Shown piece after piece: positions 62,509 through 64,000 of a DNA stretch of 64,000 nt; within the stretch, counting starts at the first letter, position 1; every line of letters starts with the position of its first letter. The stretch lies in NCBI RefSeq assembly GCF_030169785.1, contig NZ_CP125854.1:124001-188000 (forward strand), read 5' to 3'. The notes under the pieces are model-generated. The model searched no databases, had not been told where the DNA came from, and worked only from the letters and a program-made list of their open reading frames with translations. The DNA is from Bdellovibrio sp. 22V (lineage in GTDB: Bacteria; Bdellovibrionota; Bdellovibrionia; Bdellovibrionales; Bdellovibrionaceae). Made by a program: the position numbers and the translations under genes.

Positions 62509-63624
62509 ATGAATTCGAAAGCGGCTCTTTTGTGTCTCTCGACGGTCTTGGGCATTTCATCCTTCGCGCATGCCAACGACGACTTCTGGAAAACTCCCGT
62601 TCAAGCTCCCAAAGAAGACATCAACTTTGCAGAACGCTATGGCCAGATGGTGGTGATTCCTGAAAAGCTCGACAGCGTAGTTCGCCTTGATTTCGATGAT
62701 GCGAAAGAGGTTCCTGCTTTATTTTCTCAATTTGTTCCCGGTGAAAACTTTGATCGTCCTCGTGGCATCAGCATCTATCTTTCTTTAACGAACGACTACA
62801 ATGTTCTTCGCCCGATCGTGGCTGCAAGCACCGACGATCATGGTTACACGCACGGATCGAAAATCGCGATCGGTGGTCATTTGCCAAGCGGTCACTACAT
62901 GACATTCAGCTATGCTTCGGATCTTTACACAAAACCCATTGAAGGTACCGCGCGACGCCTTGAAGATGGCGGTCGTTACGTGGATCAGCATTTTACGAAT
63001 GAAAATGTTTTGAAGATCATTATTGATACTGTCGACAAAAACCGCGGCAAAGTCTTTTACTGGAAAGCGGAAGCCGGTTGGCAGCAGCTCAACTCCGCAT
63101 CGCGTGGCGGAGCTCTTTCGGGCGCGACTCAACAGGCGAAGTTTCATGAAATGGTGAACAGTATTAAACCTGGCCAAATGAAAACTCCGACGTATCTTCC
63201 CGACGGAGAAGGCGTGCGCAACGGCGCGATCCTGGGAATTTACTTGGGAGTTGCGAAAGAATATCTGTTCTTAAAAAACTTATGTCGTGTCAGAGCATTT
63301 ACGGAAGCCGGTTCGCAAGGCAGCACCATCAACCGCGCAAGTTATGTGGCAGCGAAAGTCGGCAGCACGCTTTACTGTCAACAAAACGAAAACACTTTGA
63401 CTTACAGAGCGGAAGTAGGCCATGAGTCCCGCGGATATCAAACGGGATACCAAGGCACGGGCTATGTCGATCTTTCCACCGGCAAACGCCAATGGCGCAT
63501 CGGTTTTAGAATCGAACAAAGCCACGGCAAATTGCACAACTATCAAACCTATAACGGAAAGAATATTGATAACGGTAAAATCGACACACTATTTATGGTG
63601 TACTACCGATATTTCTTTCAGTAG
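62509..63624 (+). CDS. Outer-membrane beta-barrel protein, LpxR (lipid A deacylase)-like
   Basis: 371 residues. Signal peptide about 1-22 (cut near AHA), then a mature chain ending in Phe (VYYRYFFQ), as in barrel proteins. A TNDYNV segment, then TDDHGYTHGSKIAIG, then GGALSGATQQAKFHEMVN recall LpxR (DUF2219), where ND, YTNG and G...Q...H motifs form the 3'-O-deacylase active site. Similarity is by motif only. Its stop abuts the stop of the convergent dehydrogenase gene. Confidence 0.5.
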   Translation: MNSKAALLCLSTVLGISSFAHANDDFWKTPVQAPKEDINFAERYGQMVVIPEKLDSVVRLDFDDAKEVPALFSQFVPGENFDRPRGISIYLSLTNDYNVLRPIVAASTDDHGYTHGSKIAIGGHLPSGHYMTFSYASDLYTKPIEGTARRLEDGGRYVDQHFTNENVLKIIIDTVDKNRGKVFYWKAEAGWQQLNSASRGGALSGATQQAKFHEMVNSIKPGQMKTPTYLPDGEGVRNGAILGIYLGVAKEYLFLKNLCRVRAFTEAGSQGSTINRASYVAAKVGSTLYCQQNENTLTYRAEVGHESRGYQTGYQGTGYVDLSTGKRQWRIGFRIEQSHGKLHNYQTYNGKNIDNGKIDTLFMVYYRYFFQ

Positions 63625-64000
63625 TTAGTGCATATTCGGGACGAGCACGGCTCGTCCCTTGATTTTTCCATCGTGCAATTTGTGATAAACCTCTGCCGCA
63701 TCTTCAAGTTTGTAGTGCGTGACTTCGGCATGAATACGTTTTGATTGCGCCAGTGCAAGAACCTCCATCAACTCCGCTCGCGATCCCCAATACGGCGTAC
63801 TGATTTGACAAGCGAATGGGATTTTATTTGAGTCAAAGACCACCGTACCTCCGCCAAGTCCCACGATCGTCCACTGGCTATTCATCCCTACAATTTTTTG
63901 GCCCAAATCGTAAGTCGGCTGCACGCCGACGCAATCAAGAACGAATGCCGCTTTGCGGGGGCCCGTGAATTTGTTGATGGCCTCTGCGGCTTCGTCACCG
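63625..64000 (-). CDS. Zinc-type alcohol dehydrogenase, C-terminal part
   Basis: About 125 residues; the frame stays open to the window edge, so the N-terminal catalytic domain is outside. The VLDCVGVQPTYDLGQKIV segment is the nucleotide-binding domain of medium-chain dehydrogenases, and the C-terminus YHKLHDGKIKGRAVLVP is typical. Substrate not predictable. Confidence 0.8.
   Translation of the reverse strand, partial: GDEAAEAINKFTGPRKAAFVLDCVGVQPTYDLGQKIVGMNSQWTIVGLGGGTVVFDSNKIPFACQISTPYWGSRAELMEVLALAQSKRIHAEVTHYKLEDAAEVYHKLHDGKIKGRAVLVPNMH

Overview
The window looks like a chromosomal segment of a predatory Bdellovibrio-type bacterium (Bdellovibrionota). This is an inference from gene content: a sheath-type flagellar basal-body and hook operon, many hybrid histidine kinases, Mla-type lipid transport, cell-wall enzymes (an MltF-like lytic transglycosylase, an MpaA-like amidase) and many secreted proteins without clear relatives. 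Genes are densely packed, with frequent 1-4 bp start/stop overlaps. I see no rRNA, tRNA, insertion sequence, prophage or CRISPR array.

Layout. 1-1124 (minus): an HTTM-type membrane protein cut by the window edge, and a partner carrying a WSMFAPNP motif. 1447-2544: an exported protein made almost entirely of Asn-Asn-Gly/Ala triplets in eight modules. 2563-8109 (plus): pfkA, then a complete branched-chain amino-acid ABC importer (livJ-H-M-G-F). 8112-16607 (minus): a signalling cluster with a soluble poly-HAMP hybrid kinase of 1842 residues, a REC-PAS-kinase-REC hybrid, a small winged-helix-like protein and two tiny DUF5985-like membrane proteins. 16784-19628 (minus): an alpha/beta hydrolase and an OmpR-type regulator/sensor kinase pair.

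19909-35712 (minus) is one long flagellar operon: a periplasmic TPR protein, an AAA+ regulator without the GAFTGA loop, flgB, flgC, fliE, fliF, fliG, fliH, fliI, fliJ, a motE-like gene, fliK, flgD, a TIGR02530-type gene and flgE, ended by a hairpin terminator. A good sigma-54 (-24/-12) promoter lies just upstream of the first gene. 35916-38750 (plus): a lipoprotein plus MlaE-F-D homologues and a strong terminator.

38840-46023 holds secreted proteins of unknown function, an RsbRD/PAS hybrid kinase, a trypsin-like lipoprotein protease, a DciA-like protein and trmFO. 46117-53441 holds a fatty-acid desaturase with a structured leader, tdk, an MltF-like gene, glmS, glmU and an MpaA-like amidase. 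53441-57462 holds a HAD phosphatase, an NtrB-like kinase with a dead receiver domain and an NtrC-like sigma-54 activator. 57520-64000 holds a BON-domain protein, an agmatinase-family enzyme, mutY, a TolB-like lipoprotein, an outer-membrane protein resembling LpxR, and the 3' end of an alcohol dehydrogenase.

The most unusual items are the NNG-repeat protein, the 25-HAMP kinase with its linked genes, the flagellar operon's two extra leading genes, and the base-paired leaders of the desaturase and flgE genes.
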